A DNA stretch of 64,000 nucleotides from Lagopus muta (lineage: Eukaryota; Chordata; Aves; Galliformes; Phasianidae). Location: contig NC_064435.1 of NCBI RefSeq assembly GCF_023343835.1, positions 43,242,103 to 43,306,102 on the forward strand, read 5' to 3'. Positions within the stretch are counted from its first letter, which is position 1. Every line of letters begins with the position of its first letter. The notes under the pieces are model-generated. The model made no database searches. It saw only the letters and a list, made by a program, of their open reading frames with translations, and had not been told where the DNA came from. The position numbers and the translations under genes are program-made. Below are positions 49,254 through 62,627 of this stretch, piece by piece.

Positions 49254-51061
49254 TGCAGAGGCTATAGTCCCATGTCACTGACACTGCAGTAGCTATCTGA
49301 TGATGGCTATACTTCTTGACAGTGTTGTGAAGATCTTTTACACCATTGTCTTTGCAGCATATATTATCATAAACTCTTCTTATCCACATAATAACATATC
49401 AGGATTTCTTTTCTGATCTTCAAACTTGCTGAATTTACGGCTTCATATGTTGTTCCTGCTCAGACTTTACTGCTTTTAACACCCTTTTAACATTCACACA
49501 TCATTTTAAAATTTGTACTTAAAAATCTAACCTGTATGCATCTTTCCTTTCTTTGTGGCAAATAGGCATTTAGTGAAGTTGTTCTCCTGCAGAAGAAAGT
49601 TTTCACCTTATTTCCTGTAAAGAGCCACTTGCATCCTTATTCCTTTTGAACTAGCAGGCTCAAAAACACATGGGCAAAGATTCAGAGATACTTCGTTTAG
49701 GAATTTTGAGTTTCCTGAAGTTGCTTTCATGAAATCTTTTTACTTTGCATCTTAGTCCTAAGAATCACAAACTCAAACATTTCACAAATACTTCCCAGAC
49801 CTTCCTTCAGTAACCTTTTAGCATTGTGGAGAATAAAACCTGTTCTGAAGCCTTTGTCAAGAAAGAAGCCTTGATATTTCTCAGTTCTGCTGTGTTCTCC
49901 CACTGCAGTTAATTTAACGCCTTCCCTCTCAGTTCGCAATTAACTGGGAACAAATACTGTCCTTTGCTCCTAAGGTGAAAAAAACCCTTCCTTGTTCAAC
50001 ATTCACAGCTTGTCATCTTACTATCAAGGGAGCTGAAGTCCATTTGATAAACACAGTTACCTTGGGGGTTACAGCTCTCACTTGATCCTCCAGTGACAGG
50101 AATGACAAAAGCACTGAGTTCTACCTCTACTGACTGACCTCAGAAATTATATATGAATTGTGGGTTACTGTTAATTGAAACGTCGACATATATACAAGGA
50201 GTCTGCAGCAGTGTTCCCATCAAGAGCTCTGTGGACTGGTACACAATACACTGGTAGTGTATTATGTGCTAATTTTTTTCTTTCATATCTTAAAAAGAAG
50301 GAAAGAAAAATATGAAAAAAAAAAAAACCGACAACAATAAAAACTGGAAAAGTAGTGCTGGAAGAACTTCTTAGAAATTGTTTTTTATAGAGGGGAAAGG
50401 AGGTTTAAATCTTTTCTTTTGCTTTCTGATTTTATATGGAATCTCTATTGTTTTGCTTAAATGTGCAAGAAGACATTATTAAACCATTTGACATCTTACT
50501 TTATGTTAAGATTATAAATATAAAAACAGTTAGAGGTGACAATATACTCTAAAGCAGCAGCATCCAAATCCAAGGATGTCCTTAAACAGAGCCTTTATAA
50601 AGTCTGCAACTTGTAATTTGATGCCTCCATTGTTTTTATAAAAGATTTAGAGCATTTGAGGACTGAATCTGATCTAATTCATGTAAAAATATGTACAGTG
50701 CTGAGAGCACACTGCAAATGGCAGACAGGATAAAGATATAGCGATACCAAACAAGGGAATGAAGGAATGATAGGAAGGATGATGTTGGATGTAATGTATG
50801 ACAGAAGAATGAAACCTGAAGACTATTACTGAATGTAACCCCTTCTTCGTTAGTCATCTGCAGTCTCTACTTATAGATATCTTCTTATTCAGAGTTCCTG
50901 ATAAGTATCAGATAAGATGATTAATAAATTTGGAACGGGGAAGAAATGTTGTTTCAAACAATATTGGCAGAAAGAAATTTAAGGAATTTGGTCATCAAGC
51001 AGTCAAGCAGAGGAAGCCTTAAATAATACTGCCTTTTTCTTATGATAGGCATATTTAAGGA

Positions 51062-51085
51062 TTTTTTTTTTTTTTTTTTTTTTTT
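51062..51085. repeat. Poly(T) tract, T24
   Basis: An uninterrupted run of 24 T followed by AAATGAGAGAGAAG. No retrocopy structure is seen. Confidence 0.95.
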
Positions 51086-51651
51086 AAATGAGAGAGAAGC
51101 CTTGTTTATCAATAGAGGTATCTACATTGGAAACCCTGCCCTTTTCCAGCTTCACTTGCTGAAGATCATATCTACTTTGGAGGAAGTCAACTCAAGTGAC
51201 TTATTTTCTAGGGTTTATTTAGAAGTTAAATTATCTTATTTTAGTTCTCTCCTCTAGGACACTTTGCATCTCTGCTCTCTCATTTGCATGTTACTTAAAA
51301 TGCAGTGCCAGTGCTGCTGAATGTTTTTATCTATAAAAAATTTCTCATACTGTGCCTCTTGTGCATTCTTCATGTTCTCTTCCCTGTCTATGAAGAGGAG
51401 GATTGGCTTTCAATTCTTGATCCCAATTTTTCAGATCACCTAACTTAATAATGTTGGTCTCACTTACATTTAAGACTTTTTTAATCTTAAGCTGAATGAC
51501 ATGCATCACATTCATTTTAAGTATCCCACTGCTGTGTCTCATTTCAAATAAACTATTACAGGGAGTAGGTGTTCCTGAGATCCATTAAGTTTTGTATTTC
51601 CTCATTTCTAAAAGTACTTTACTGCCTCCTTCCAGTGGCAAGTTTCCTGGG

Positions 51652-51670
51652 AAAAAAAAAAAAAAAAAAA
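51652..51670. repeat. Poly(A) tract, A19
   Basis: An uninterrupted run of 19 A preceded by GTTTCCTGGG. No polyadenylation hexamer lies immediately upstream. Confidence 0.95.
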
Positions 51671-52312
51671 GTTTTCAGAATGACTGTTGATATCCTTTGT
51701 ATTCATTACTTACTTCCTGAAAATCTTCCTACCTTTTTCTTTACATATCTGTATTATTTTGAGCTGTGTCTTTTTCACTGTCCATTCAAATTTATTTTAT
51801 GACTAATGAACTTAATAATCTCAGTCAACATTTTGAGAAAGCAAGCTTTGCATTTGAGAAGAATGGTTAAATTATGTGTATTCATTTAAAAATAAATTCT
51901 GAACTTCAGTTCATCTGTCAGACATTATCTTGCCTAAATGCTTGGTGATAAAACAAAGGACAAGGATGAAGAAGGAAGAAGCAAGGTGAAGGTGCTGTCA
52001 TAAAGGATACGGAGGGCACGCTTTCACAGAGCCAACTATTGATTGCCTGGCAATGCAAAGTCTAACACGACCTCCAAAGTTTCACAACCTCCATTGAGAC
52101 TCAAAATGTGCCTACCCTTTAGGAATGCTGGCTTGAGGGGGAGAGATACAGAGGGAAGCAGGAAATACTAACATGGGGCAAGGATACCTGACAGCTGGTT
52201 TAGAAATGAGTGATCAGTTTTCCTTGACAATATCTGAAAAGTTTTGTCTGGAAAGATAATGGAGCTGTTGAGAAGAGAGAAACATAAGGAATTTTATTGT
52301 TTTTATTCATTT

Positions 52313-53640
52313 CTCCTCATGGTGATGGAACAGCTTGTGCTGGATGTCATCTCCAGACAACTGGAAGAAAAGGAGGTTATCAAGAGTAGTTAGCATGGGT
52401 TCACAAGGGGGAGGTCATGCTTGACCAACCTGGTAGCCTTATATGATGTTGTCTCTGGCTGGGTGGATGGGGGGAGAGCAGTGGATGTAGTCTACCTTGA
52501 TTTCAGCAAGGCATTTGATACTGTCCCCCATGACATCACTATAACAAAGCTGAGGAAGTGTGGGATAGATGAGTGGACAGTGAGGTGGGTTGAAAACTGG
52601 CTGACTGGCAGAGCGCAGAGGGTCGTCATTGGCGGTGCAGAGTCTGGTTGGAGGCCTGTAACCAGCGGTGTTCCTCAGGGGTCGGTTCTGGGTCCGGTCT
52701 TGTTCAACATCTTCGTCAATGACCTTGATGAGGGGATAGTGGCCACCCTAAGCAAGTTTGCTGATGATACAAAGTTGGGAGGATTGGCTGACAAGCCTGA
52801 AGGCCATGCTACCATTCAGTGAGACCTGGACAGGCTGGAGAGCTGGGCAGAAAAAAACCAGATGAGGTTTAACAAAAGCAAGTGTAGAGTCTTGCATCTG
52901 GGGAGGAATAATTCCATGCACCAGTACAGGTTGGGGGATGACCTGCTGGAGGGGAGCTCTGCAGATAGGGACCTGGGTGTCCTGGTGGACGACAGGTTGG
53001 CCATGAGCCAGCAGTGTGCCCTTGTGGCCAAGAGGGCCAATGGCATCCTGGGATGCATTAAAAAGAGCGTGGCCAGCGGGTCGAGGGAGGTGATCCTCCC
53101 CCTCTACTCTGCCCTGGTAAGGCCTCATCTGGAGCACTGTGTCCAGTTCTGGGCTCCCCAGTACAAAAAAGACAGGGATCTCTTGGAAAGAGTCCAGTGG
53201 AGGGCCACAAAGATGGTGAAGGGCCTGGAGCATCTCTCCTATGAGGAAAGGCTGAGTGAACTGGGTCTGTTCAGCCTTGAGAAAAGAAGACTGAAATGGG
53301 ACCTGATCCAGATCTGTAAGTATCTAAGGTGTGGGGGCAGAATGGCGAGGCCAGACTCTTTTCAGTGGTGAGTGGAGACAGGACAAGGGGAAATGGCCAA
53401 AAACTGCAGCACAGGAAGTTCTGTGCAAATGTGTGCAAGAACTTCTTTACAGTGAGGGTGATGGAGCACTGGAACAGGCTGCCCAGGGAGGTGGTGGAGT
53501 CTCCTTCTCTGGAGATGTTCAAGACCTGCCTGGATGCCTACCTGTGCAACCTGCTGTAGGGAACCTGCTTTGGCAGGGAGTTGGACTCGATGATCTCTGG
53601 AGATCCCTTCCAACCCCTACAATTCTGTGATTCTGTGATA
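52313..53640 (+). mobile_element. CR1 LINE, longest copy, plus strand
   Basis: A 5'-truncated CR1 non-LTR retrotransposon of about 1.33 kb. Full-length elements are about 4.5 kb, so ORF1 and the endonuclease half of ORF2 are missing. It covers the reverse-transcriptase core, the conserved C-terminal region and the 3' untranslated tail. It ends in CAACCCCTACAATTCTGTGA followed by TTCTGTGATA, i.e. two 8-bp tail units and no poly(A), as is typical of CR1. The copy is clearly GC-richer than its surroundings and much less decayed than the others in this window, so it is probably among the younger insertions here. No target-site duplication is evident, also usual for CR1. Confidence 0.96.
52325..53559 (+). 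pseudogene. CR1 ORF2 reverse-transcriptase pseudogene
   Basis: This encodes the reverse-transcriptase part of the CR1 polyprotein, which copies element RNA into DNA at the nicked target. The frame from 52325 reads MEQLVLDVISRQLEEKEV, then [34 protein letters not shown] (first catalytic Asp at 52499-52501), [20 protein letters not shown] and [10 protein letters not shown] (FADD box at 52757-52768, holding the other two catalytic Asp). It continues through [20 protein letters not shown] and [18 protein letters not shown]. It is broken by TAG at 52391-52393 (other CR1s have Gln) and TGA at 52820-52822 (other CR1s have Arg). A 1-base frame change follows at about 53322-53330. After it the frame continues as [17 protein letters not shown], then [20 protein letters not shown], ending with a stop at 53557-53559. 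All catalytic residues are kept, but the endonuclease is absent and the frame is broken, so it is inactive. Confidence 0.93.
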
Positions 53641-53925
53641 CTACTTATTTTCGGATGAATAAATAATGCCCCATTTTGACAAAGACATTTTTAATTCACT
53701 TTAATCTCCTTCTATTGTGCTCTTGTAGTCATGAATGAAATATATACGTAGCTTACAAAGTATATAGTCATACAGGTACCACATTAGCTCAATGAAGAAT
53801 GATCCTTACAGACACCATAATCTGGAATATGAATCAAAAAAAATTTAAAAACTGAACAGCTACTTGAATCATCACAGAAAAAAATAATACTATTAGGCAG
53901 TATCTTAGTGGGCCATAAGAAAGTT

Positions 53926-54066
53926 AAGGCTGAAATGGCTGAAAGATCTGTGGCTGTTCAGCCTGGAGAAGAGGTCTGCAAGGTGACTGGATAGCGATCT
54001 TTCAATATCTGAAGGGCAGCTACCAACTACCAGCTACCAACTTTAAAGATTGTATGATTCTATAAA
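53926..54066 (+). mobile_element. Small rearranged CR1 fragment, plus strand
   Basis: AAGGCTGAAATGGCTGAAAG and CTGTTCAGCCTGGAGAAGAG, then GACTGGATAGCGATCTTTCA and ATATCTGAAGGGCAGCTACC, match the end of the CR1 ORF2 region ('FSLEK...DLI..FQYLK'). The sequence then jumps to a tail-like AAGATTGTATGATTCTATAA, so most of the 3' region is deleted. At the jump the 14-base unit AGCTACCAACTACC is nearly duplicated (54018-54042). It lies only 285 bp after the long CR1, but it differs in sequence class and is a separate insertion. Confidence 0.75.
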
Positions 54067-57000
54067 TGCTTTTGTCATGGGTAACATGTCAATACATCAG
54101 GATCAAATACCTAGAAACATGAGATATGAATAAATATACCCACTGCATAATATTTGTGCAATTGTTCTTGTTTCCCATCAAAACTTCGTAGATAGCCTGT
54201 TCAAAATCATGAACTATGTTTAATTAACTAATATCTCAGCATGTGGCAAAAGATTTATGTGATGATTTTGTCTCTTTTTATTCCTGAAGAGTGTGCAAAT
54301 TAATATTTTATAAATGAGACTTAGCTAGAAGTGAGCAATTGTGCATGGTATTTTAAACTAAATAATAAACGTTTTTTCCAATATTTTTCATTGAGATAAA
54401 ATTCCACATCATTTTTTATTTTAAAAATATACTCTTAAATATTTGTTCTTCTCTAGGCTTTCTCTTAGGAAAACAGTATTTATTTGTACTCTAATATCAT
54501 GATTGCCTAAAAAAAAAAAATTAAAAAAGCTGGTGATGATTTTTCCCCCATGCAGTATCTTAACACTATGCAGTGAAATAAAAATACTCCATTCACAACC
54601 AAATCTCTTCTCTCACAAGCAGAATGCAACCTAAACAGGGTATTGAATATTGCTGCAATGCAGAACCACTTATTTAGATTCTATGCAGGAAAAATATTGT
54701 GTTGCTGCAAAACAATGTGATAGAAAAAATTAAATATCTGTCTTTCCTGTAGCCCACAAAATGGAGAAAAATTCCAGAGTTTGCAGTTTATGTAGTGTAT
54801 TAACCTATGGACCTCAATATTGTAAAGTGAAAATATGGATCAACTCCGACACTTAATTTTCATAGGACAAATAGAGTTCGGATTAGATATTTCTGAAGAA
54901 TCTGGAGAAAAATCAATAGCATTCACAGAGCTAGGAAAGCTTAGCTTAGATAGTAAATCTTAAGCCTTTTGTTTATAAGTTCTTACCTCTAAAGCCTTTA
55001 AGGTAAGCTTTGTTCCTAGAGTTTTGTTGTCTTGGTGACTCCAATTGTGAATGTAACAAGACTCTAAAAAAAGAGAGGAACCAAAACAGACTTAATGTTT
55101 TTTATAGATTTTCTGTCACCAAATTATTATTACTGGTCCCCTGCTGGCAGTATTGCACAAAGATGTCTTAAATGCTACTTCCAACCATTTGATTGAGATT
55201 TTTCTATAACAGAGTTAAACCCCCAGGTAATTGTCAGCAACTTCCCCAGAATACTGAAAAACTCTACTAGTCAAGAAAACACAAACATCCAATGAGCTAA
55301 ACAGAAAATAGATCTCGACTCTGAGATAATCAAATGCAATCCTGCAAAAACTTGCATGCATAGACTGTATAGGTTTCACATGAAATAGCTATTTAACATT
55401 AAAGATAGATAGGTAATATATAAAGATAATGGGCACTATTAAAATTGAATTTTAAAGTGGAAGCAGTGATTGATACCGTGGCATCTGTAACAGAATTAGG
55501 CACATGTCTGCTTTTCTTAGTGCTAGGTGATTGTTTTCTTTTTACAGTTTTTCATCTGAACAACTCGCTTGGAAGGAAAGGAGCAGTGAAGTGAGAAATG
55601 ACTTAATCTACCTACTTGCAGAGCTTCTTCTCTGTATGGTGATAGTGCTGTACACTGTAATTAACAGCAAGAACTTCACAGAGTAAAAGATGACCTTACA
55701 GGTCAAACACATCTGGAAAAAAAATTGTCTCTGTATGACAGCATGGTAGTTTACTTGCACTGTGCAGTGAGCTAGAACAACAGCAGGGTGTTCAAACTAA
55801 TACAAGCATTATAAGTTAATGGATACATGTCTTTAAAATATTTAAGAGACTGTTACTTCTAGGCAGCTGCGCACACCTATGTTCAACTTAGTAACCCTGG
55901 ACTTTCTGCATAGTTAGAGGAGAGTAAAAAAAAAATTGCACTGGGACTGTTCTAGCTTACTTAGGCTGATCTCAGAGTGGATGAGTTACTTACTAGTAGT
56001 ACAACTCTCTCTGCACTGAAGAGTTCATGTCAGCCAGATATGCCACCTGTGGAGGTCTACAGCTGGGCAAGTCCATTATGAGCTGTGCCTCCAAATGTCC
56101 ATTGAAATAATATTTATGGAAGGAAAGTACCAATATGTTGTCCCTTAATACTCATAATTTCTCATAGAATGTTCCCTTTTATGAAGAATTTATCTGAATA
56201 CACTTTCCAGTATGCATTTTAAGAAAATAATGGGTCTGTGAGAAAATACTAATTTATTGTTCTATTAGTTCAACTAATGTAGTTTTCCAGTTTACTATAG
56301 TAAAAGAAGATCTCTGTCTATGAATTAATTTAAATTCTTAAACAGCTGTGTCCCAAAAAAGCCAAGATGAAGAGGAGAATATTTTTGAATCACAACTCCA
56401 GTCTGATCTATCCCTATAACTCTGTGAGCTCAGTTTTTTGTGCTGGCTCTGCTCCAAAGACCAAGACTGAGACAGGGACCAGTAAGTGGCAGAAATGAAA
56501 TTTATATCTGTTTATGAAGTTTATAGCTCTTACCCATGGAGTATGTATTACTGAATAAATGGGATGTGGCTCAAGTGAAATCTTTACTGATTTAGGATTT
56601 TCTGAGTGCAGGCTCCACCAATCAATTTAAGCTAACTGCTTATCTACAGAGAAAACTTAAAGGAGCCAAGTATCACTTCTGGGGACTTTTTTCCCCATCA
56701 CTACTAAAAGTCAGAAAAGCCATCTGAGGAACAGTCATATATGTGCGCCAGCTTATGTTATAACAGTTCCTTCTGTGAAATAATTAAAATTGACTTTTAC
56801 AGTCAGAGAGGAAAATGAAGAATAAGGGATTAATAATTCTTTAATAAGAAAATGATATCTAGTTCATCAATAGCTTTTGTGTAGTTAATTAATGCTTTAT
56901 TTTGAAAGAGACGGTAACCTTTTTGGCAGTGGATTCTGCAATGTGAAATGAAAACAGGACTGGGAAACAGTGAAGTAATAATAGTTTCCCGGAGAGGGAT

Positions 57001-57202
57001 AGGCAGTGGATACTATAGAGACTATAAAATATGATTGTGCATACAATGTGATATCTCAGTAGTTGTTCACAGGATTTCAGTAAAAACAAATTTTTCACAT
57101 GAAAGAGAAATACTCGAGATGTCATCTGGTAGCACATCAGATTTTATAAAACTCTCAGAGTGGTTCCTTCCAACAACAGTATCCTATCCTTGTAGCAGGC
57201 AC

Positions 57203-57220
57203 AAAAAAAAAAAAAAAAAA
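57203..57220. repeat. Poly(A) tract, A18
   Basis: An uninterrupted run of 18 A after TAGCAGGCAC, with no hexamer upstream. Confidence 0.95.
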
Positions 57221-57607
57221 GATCTTAGAGTGGCAGTATTCACCTGGACAGAGAAATTCTTTCTTATTTCCATTCAAAGATTATTAATTCATTTTACAAT
57301 TTATTTGCCCTGCCTATATGAACCTTAAAAACCTTAAATGGCATTATTTTTGCTTGAATTTATTTACCAGGCCATTTCCCTAGAAGTCCTGTTTATAATC
57401 AGGAAAGGCATTACTTAGCAAGCAACCTGTGTCAATAGGAAAGAACTATAATAATTTAAGTGCTTTTCTGGATACCAGCATTTAACCACATCAATTTGCT
57501 TTATCTTGGCTGCAGTTTCTCCCCAGTTCAGGCCAACAGAACTATTTGAATCCAGGCTGAAAAGAGTTCCAGCAATTAAGTGCCAGCTACAAAGTAGCTG
57601 TGCCAAA

Positions 57608-57662
57608 GAAGAACAGTTGTGATGAATAAATGTGATGAAGAGCAGTTGTGATGGGAAAATGT
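57608..57662. repeat. Imperfect 26-bp direct duplication
   Basis: Two 26-base units, GAAGAACAGTTGTGATGAAT... at 57608-57633 and GAAGAGCAGTTGTGATGGGA... at 57637-57662, differ at four positions and are separated by three bases. Confidence 0.85.
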
Positions 57663-57774
57663 AGAAAATAATCCAAATGCGGAGGCCATGGGAGAGGGAA
57701 ACAAAAAAAGACAAACATTCATGTGTCCAAATCACAGACAAGTGGAGAAGACAGGACTGCAATTCAAGGTAAAT

Positions 57775-57895
57775 CATGTATATATTTATATATGGGTATA
57801 CAAATATATTATGCAGGTATGTGTAGAAATATTACACACAAATTTATATAGGTATAATACATGCATGTTATACAAATATGTACAAATACTTGTAT
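57775..57895. repeat. AT-rich TATA/CAAATAT low-complexity tract
   Basis: Alternating TATATTTATATATG, TACAAATAT and ATACATGCATG words over about 120 bp, a degenerate A/T and TG/TA simple repeat. Confidence 0.75.
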
Positions 57896-60800
57896 TCACT
57901 TTGTACAAACAGACACATATAAAGAGTGAGGTAGAAAATAAACATGACATTAAGCTGACTCACAGAAGCTAACATAATGGAGTTCAGTAGAATTCACAAA
58001 GTGGGTCATCCAGAAACTTTGCAAAGTTTGGAGCAGTGAAACTGATGTCTAATGATCACTCCAGCCTTATGTATGATAACTGTCGTACATGTACCTCCTC
58101 TGGTGGAAGGGACCCCATCCTTCAGTGTAGTCATGTGCTTCTTCTATTCCTACAGAGACCTTAATCCTAGTCAATAAGGATAGGAGCAGAAGAAGAAATT
58201 GTACATGCATCAAAGGAAACAGGTTTCAGCATGTTCTACCCTCCTGCTGCACAGTCACGGTTTGGATTAAGAAATAATAGGTTATAGGCAGTCAGAAGTC
58301 AGAGCTGAGTACAATTGTTAAATCTTTAAAGGCAGGCAGAAAGCTTAGAAGATGTGTATAATTTATACCTGTCTATCATCTCCCCTCCCTTGATAACCCA
58401 AAAATGCGAACCAGGAACTAAAACAACTACTTAAAAAAAATCACTGCAAATCTATGTCTGCTACGAACATGAACCATAAACAGTTTCAATTTGCTTTGTT
58501 CTCAATTCAGATCATAAAGCAACAGCACTTAAAATGCTCTTGTATGGGATTAGCTTTATTAATTCTTTCTGAAGTAACTGCTTCTTGCAGTTTCTAAATG
58601 TGATGTTAATCTTATTCCAGGATATTCTTAGGGATGATGATTTTTCATTATTATGCTTATCATATACCATACAGCAAGCTTTAAAGTAACTACAGGAATG
58701 CCTTAGTGACAAGTTTAAAATAAGAAATTTGCTAAAGTTTGTTGCTGCCTGAATATAGGGGATTCATTCTCATTCTTTAGTGGGAAAAAAAAGTAATGCT
58801 AGAGAGCAAATCTCTATATCCTGAAGAAAAAATAAAAATTGCATTTTATTTAATTATAGTTCCCATCTGTTTAACATGCTTGTGCTCTTTTCAGCAGTAA
58901 ATTTTTTCTATCTAGAAAGATGGTGTGAACTAAAAAAAAAAGATCTCTTTCTTTGTTTAGTATATTTTATTACATTACACTTTATCCATAAAGGTCAGTA
59001 ACTTAAAAGTCCAAACAAAATTTTAGGTATAGGGGGAAGTTAAATTGAATAATATAAAATAAAAAATGTTTGAACACCCATAGAAATTGTAATTGGCAAG
59101 ATCTGTCATGTAACAGATTTATTTACTTCCAAAGGAAGGAAAATAATACAAAAAAAACAACACACTGCCATTTGAACCATTTCTCTGAAAAAAGATTTTT
59201 ATCACTTCTAGTAAAATTATTTTTTTACTTTCACAACCTTTACTACTGTCTTAGGCAAGGCCTAAGGTCAACATTTATTTGGAGATTCCCGGACTGATAA
59301 AATTATATGATAAATCATCAGCAACTAAAATAAAGATTTTGCCTCCCAAAGACTATTTTGTAATCAATATTTTCTCCAGATATATTGAAATGATATTAAA
59401 AATGGATATTTTTAAATTCATAGTTTCTAATAAACACTGCAACAAAGCCTGTGCTGTACATAGATGCACAGACACAGAATCTGGAGGGAGAGTTCTCATG
59501 CACTGAGAAGAGTTTGGTGGCAAGCATGCATGTATGGTACAGAGATTGAATATGGCTGTGACACCTTTCAACAGTCCAGCTACTATAACATTTACTACAG
59601 AATTTCTCTGTGTTGCTGTCTAGTCCCTGAATTATATTTTCTTAAATTTCCATTAACAATTTAAAAGGTCCTTTTTCTCTTAAAAAGCTTATTAGTTACT
59701 TCACAAATTGTAATTTCCACACATTTGTCAACAGTCTGTTTATTTTTAAGGTACTCTCAGGATTCAGATAGGGAGAATATAAATGAATATTCAAAAAATG
59801 CATCTTGCTTTATTATTGCTATAGTTTTGAGCACTCCTACAGATTTCCTTTGTGTAAGTTCTACTTACATTAAACTTCTGAGCTATTTATTGAAGGTCTG
59901 GATCAAAATACGCCATCCCAATTACACAATCACGTCACAAATATAACAAAACAAAGTTGCCTGTGAACAGAAAAGAATAGTTTGGGCAGTAATTCCTATT
60001 GAGACAGACACTTAATAAGCATGCTTTTCTGGTTCATGTGCAGTAGAGTCCACAAGTTGAGATCTATGAGCATTTGGCAGCAAAGCCTGCCAGAGGAGCA
60101 ATTTAAAAACAATGAGTTGCCAAGTGGCATAAGAAAAAGGTCTAAAAAAAGAGAACATGTAATTTTATTTAATAAATATCAATTAAAAAATAGATCCAAT
60201 AATAACAGATGGTTTAGGTGTTTGGACATCATTTGTTAAACAACTGAATATAATATAGTTCATTTTAGGAAGTGTTAGTGACAATGGCATCCACATGCTG
60301 GTTCACAGCAGAGAACCAGAGCTCTTATAACTAATTCAGCTCTCTTCTTATTTTCCTTTAGCTTTACAGCCTTTTTAATTTTCCTGGCTGTCTTTAGTCA
60401 TTCTGATTAGACTTCAATGTAAAATCTTTGTCATACCACACTGGTACCTTAAATTGATTCAATTTTAGTTATCATTACCATGATGGAAAAATGCTTTGTT
60501 TCCAGTTACTAGCCACGTCAGCACAGTTTCTGTTGATGCCTACTGTATTTTGAGATGTAAACTTAATCCAAAAGCCATTTGCCTTACATGCAGATAATGA
60601 AACTGTAAATATGTTTTCAGTTGCAGTTTTCAGTTGCATTCAGAATCTGTTTTCTAGAATGTGTGGTATTCCACCTATCAGGGCACATCTTTGGTTGCTT
60701 ATACGTCCCTTAGCACAACATCAGTTCTGACCCAAAGTCCTGCAGGTAGTCAGCAGGGTAATGGCATAGAGAGCAAAGTGCACAGACTGTTGATGGCCAT

Positions 60801-62574
60801 GCTGAAATCTGGTCTTAAAAGGCTGAGTTTCCATCTAGGAAGTGGTGAAGAGCTGAAGGGGTCTGCTCCTTAAATCCTAAGAATTTGTGACTGTGCATTC
60901 AGAATCTTACACTGGAACTAGAAACTAATGTCTGGCTGGACTAATCTAGAAGACAGCCAAATCTAGAAGGTAGACTTGGTGTATTTTCACTGACAACTAC
61001 CTCAGAAGAGATGAGCATGTTAGCAAAACTACAGATTCTAGCATATCTTTGTCAACAGCCTTGAAACATAGAAGTTAACAGCACTGCATCACACAAATAA
61101 TCATGTTCAACTGAGCCTATGTGAAAGGAAGTATTGTTGTGATTTTTTTTTTCTGGCAGGTAGATATGAAAAAAAAAATCAGTTTAATAACATAAACTCT
61201 CTGAAGATATTAGGGGGCAGTTGGAATGCATTTTGAGAGTTCACATCATTTTGGTAACAACTTGGCTGGGACCTAAAGTGAAGCACAAAATTAACCTTGC
61301 TACAAATCTTTCTTATATTCCCAGTAGTACATTTATTAAGTTTCAGCCATCTGTTTTGTATCCAAGGATGCTAGTTGAACCTTGTGAAATACTTCATGTG
61401 ATGATCATTAAAGAATAAATTCAGATCCCTTCCGTTTGCCAAAGAGGGATTTTTGGAGTTTTGTTCTCTACCTTGTACAACACAGGTCACATTCATGGAC
61501 ACAAAAAAAATAAACAGAAAAATTAGTTCCATCAACTGCAATGAGACGCGCATTCAGCATCAGAAGTATAAACCTAACTTAGAAATTAAATCAGCACTTT
61601 TGCTAAAAATTTAGGGCAGAGCTCAAACTAGCATTTTAACATTCTTAGTTTACAGGAGAAGAAAATGGAGATAATGCTGATCTGAATAAATTACCTGTCA
61701 GGATAGTCACTTCAGTGGCTTGTTCTTTTATGATGGCAAGACCACGTATCTTTTTAAGTGGTTGTCATCAGTCTATCCATAGCCTTAACTGCTCCTTCTT
61801 GGGTTATGCTGGGATTGCTGAAGGACATGCCATAGGGAAGCTTACCTCTTAGGGAAGTCAACTCTTAGTCTCTGACTTCCACTCAAAAGCAGTTATTTCA
61901 TGCAGCTTATTTAAACACATCTAAAATTAATGTTGACCTCTTTGAAAAACATGAGTGTATTTCGTAGTGAAAATAAGCTATAATTAGTAATGACAAGTAA
62001 ATTTGTGCCAGTTTGAGATTTCTTAAGCTACAGAGACTGACGTCCAAAACATAAAAAAGCTAAATATATAGAATTCCAAGTATTTTATGACCATCAACAT
62101 TTTGCATGATAAAAATTAACAGAACTATTAACTACAATTTTAGCACAGCATGAGGAATTAATGTTCTGAAGATGTGGGGCCTCTACAGACAAGAACAAAA
62201 TCTTAATGGAGGTGTGATTATGTTAGTATAAAAGGTGCTTGAGGTGCAGGTTTTTTGTTTTTTTTTTCTGGTATAGATTATTGGTGGAAAAAGAGAGGAA
62301 TAGAGACTGCTTATATAAAATGTCCATTTATTAATGTACATAAATCAAATGTATCTACATCAGAGAACTACTGTATTGAAAGTGTCATCTGTTAATTAGA
62401 AATGTTGAGAGCTGAAAAAAGCTAGCTGAAAAATTCTGTCTGAAGAGCAGGAAAGAAGCATCACCTGTATGCTGAAAAGAAGACTGTTCTGTCTTTTTCT
62501 ATTTTCATGGGAATAAGTTAAGTGGTCACATCTTTCTTTTTAACTCATCGACTTGCAAAACAAAACAAATCATT

Positions 62575-62627
62575 AAAAAAAAAAAAAGAAAAAAACAAAG
62601 AAAAAAAAGAAAAAAAAGAAAAAAAAT
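62575..62627. repeat. A-rich (GAAAAAAA)n tract
   Basis: Poly(A) interrupted by single G or C about every eight bases (AAAAGAAAAAAAC, GAAAAAAAAG) over about 53 bp. Confidence 0.9.

Larger units (their letters stand above)
48792..52312. other. Non-coding DNA with long homopolymers
   Basis: No gene is seen. Homopolymers are T32 (49219-49250), T24 (51062-51085) and A19 (51652-51670). Open frames of 65-77 codons are unremarkable. The stretch just before the CR1 at 52313 (52000-52300) is somewhat GC-richer but not recognised. Confidence 0.6.

Noticed and set aside
52748..53233. A 161-codon minus-strand frame
   Set aside because: It is antisense to the CR1 reverse-transcriptase region. The plus strand carries the family motifs ([12 protein letters not shown]), so this is a shadow.
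57415..57777. The longest frame outside transposons, 120 codons on the minus strand
   Set aside because: It has no motif, low-complexity or family resemblance, and a frame of this length is expected by chance in 64 kb read in six frames.
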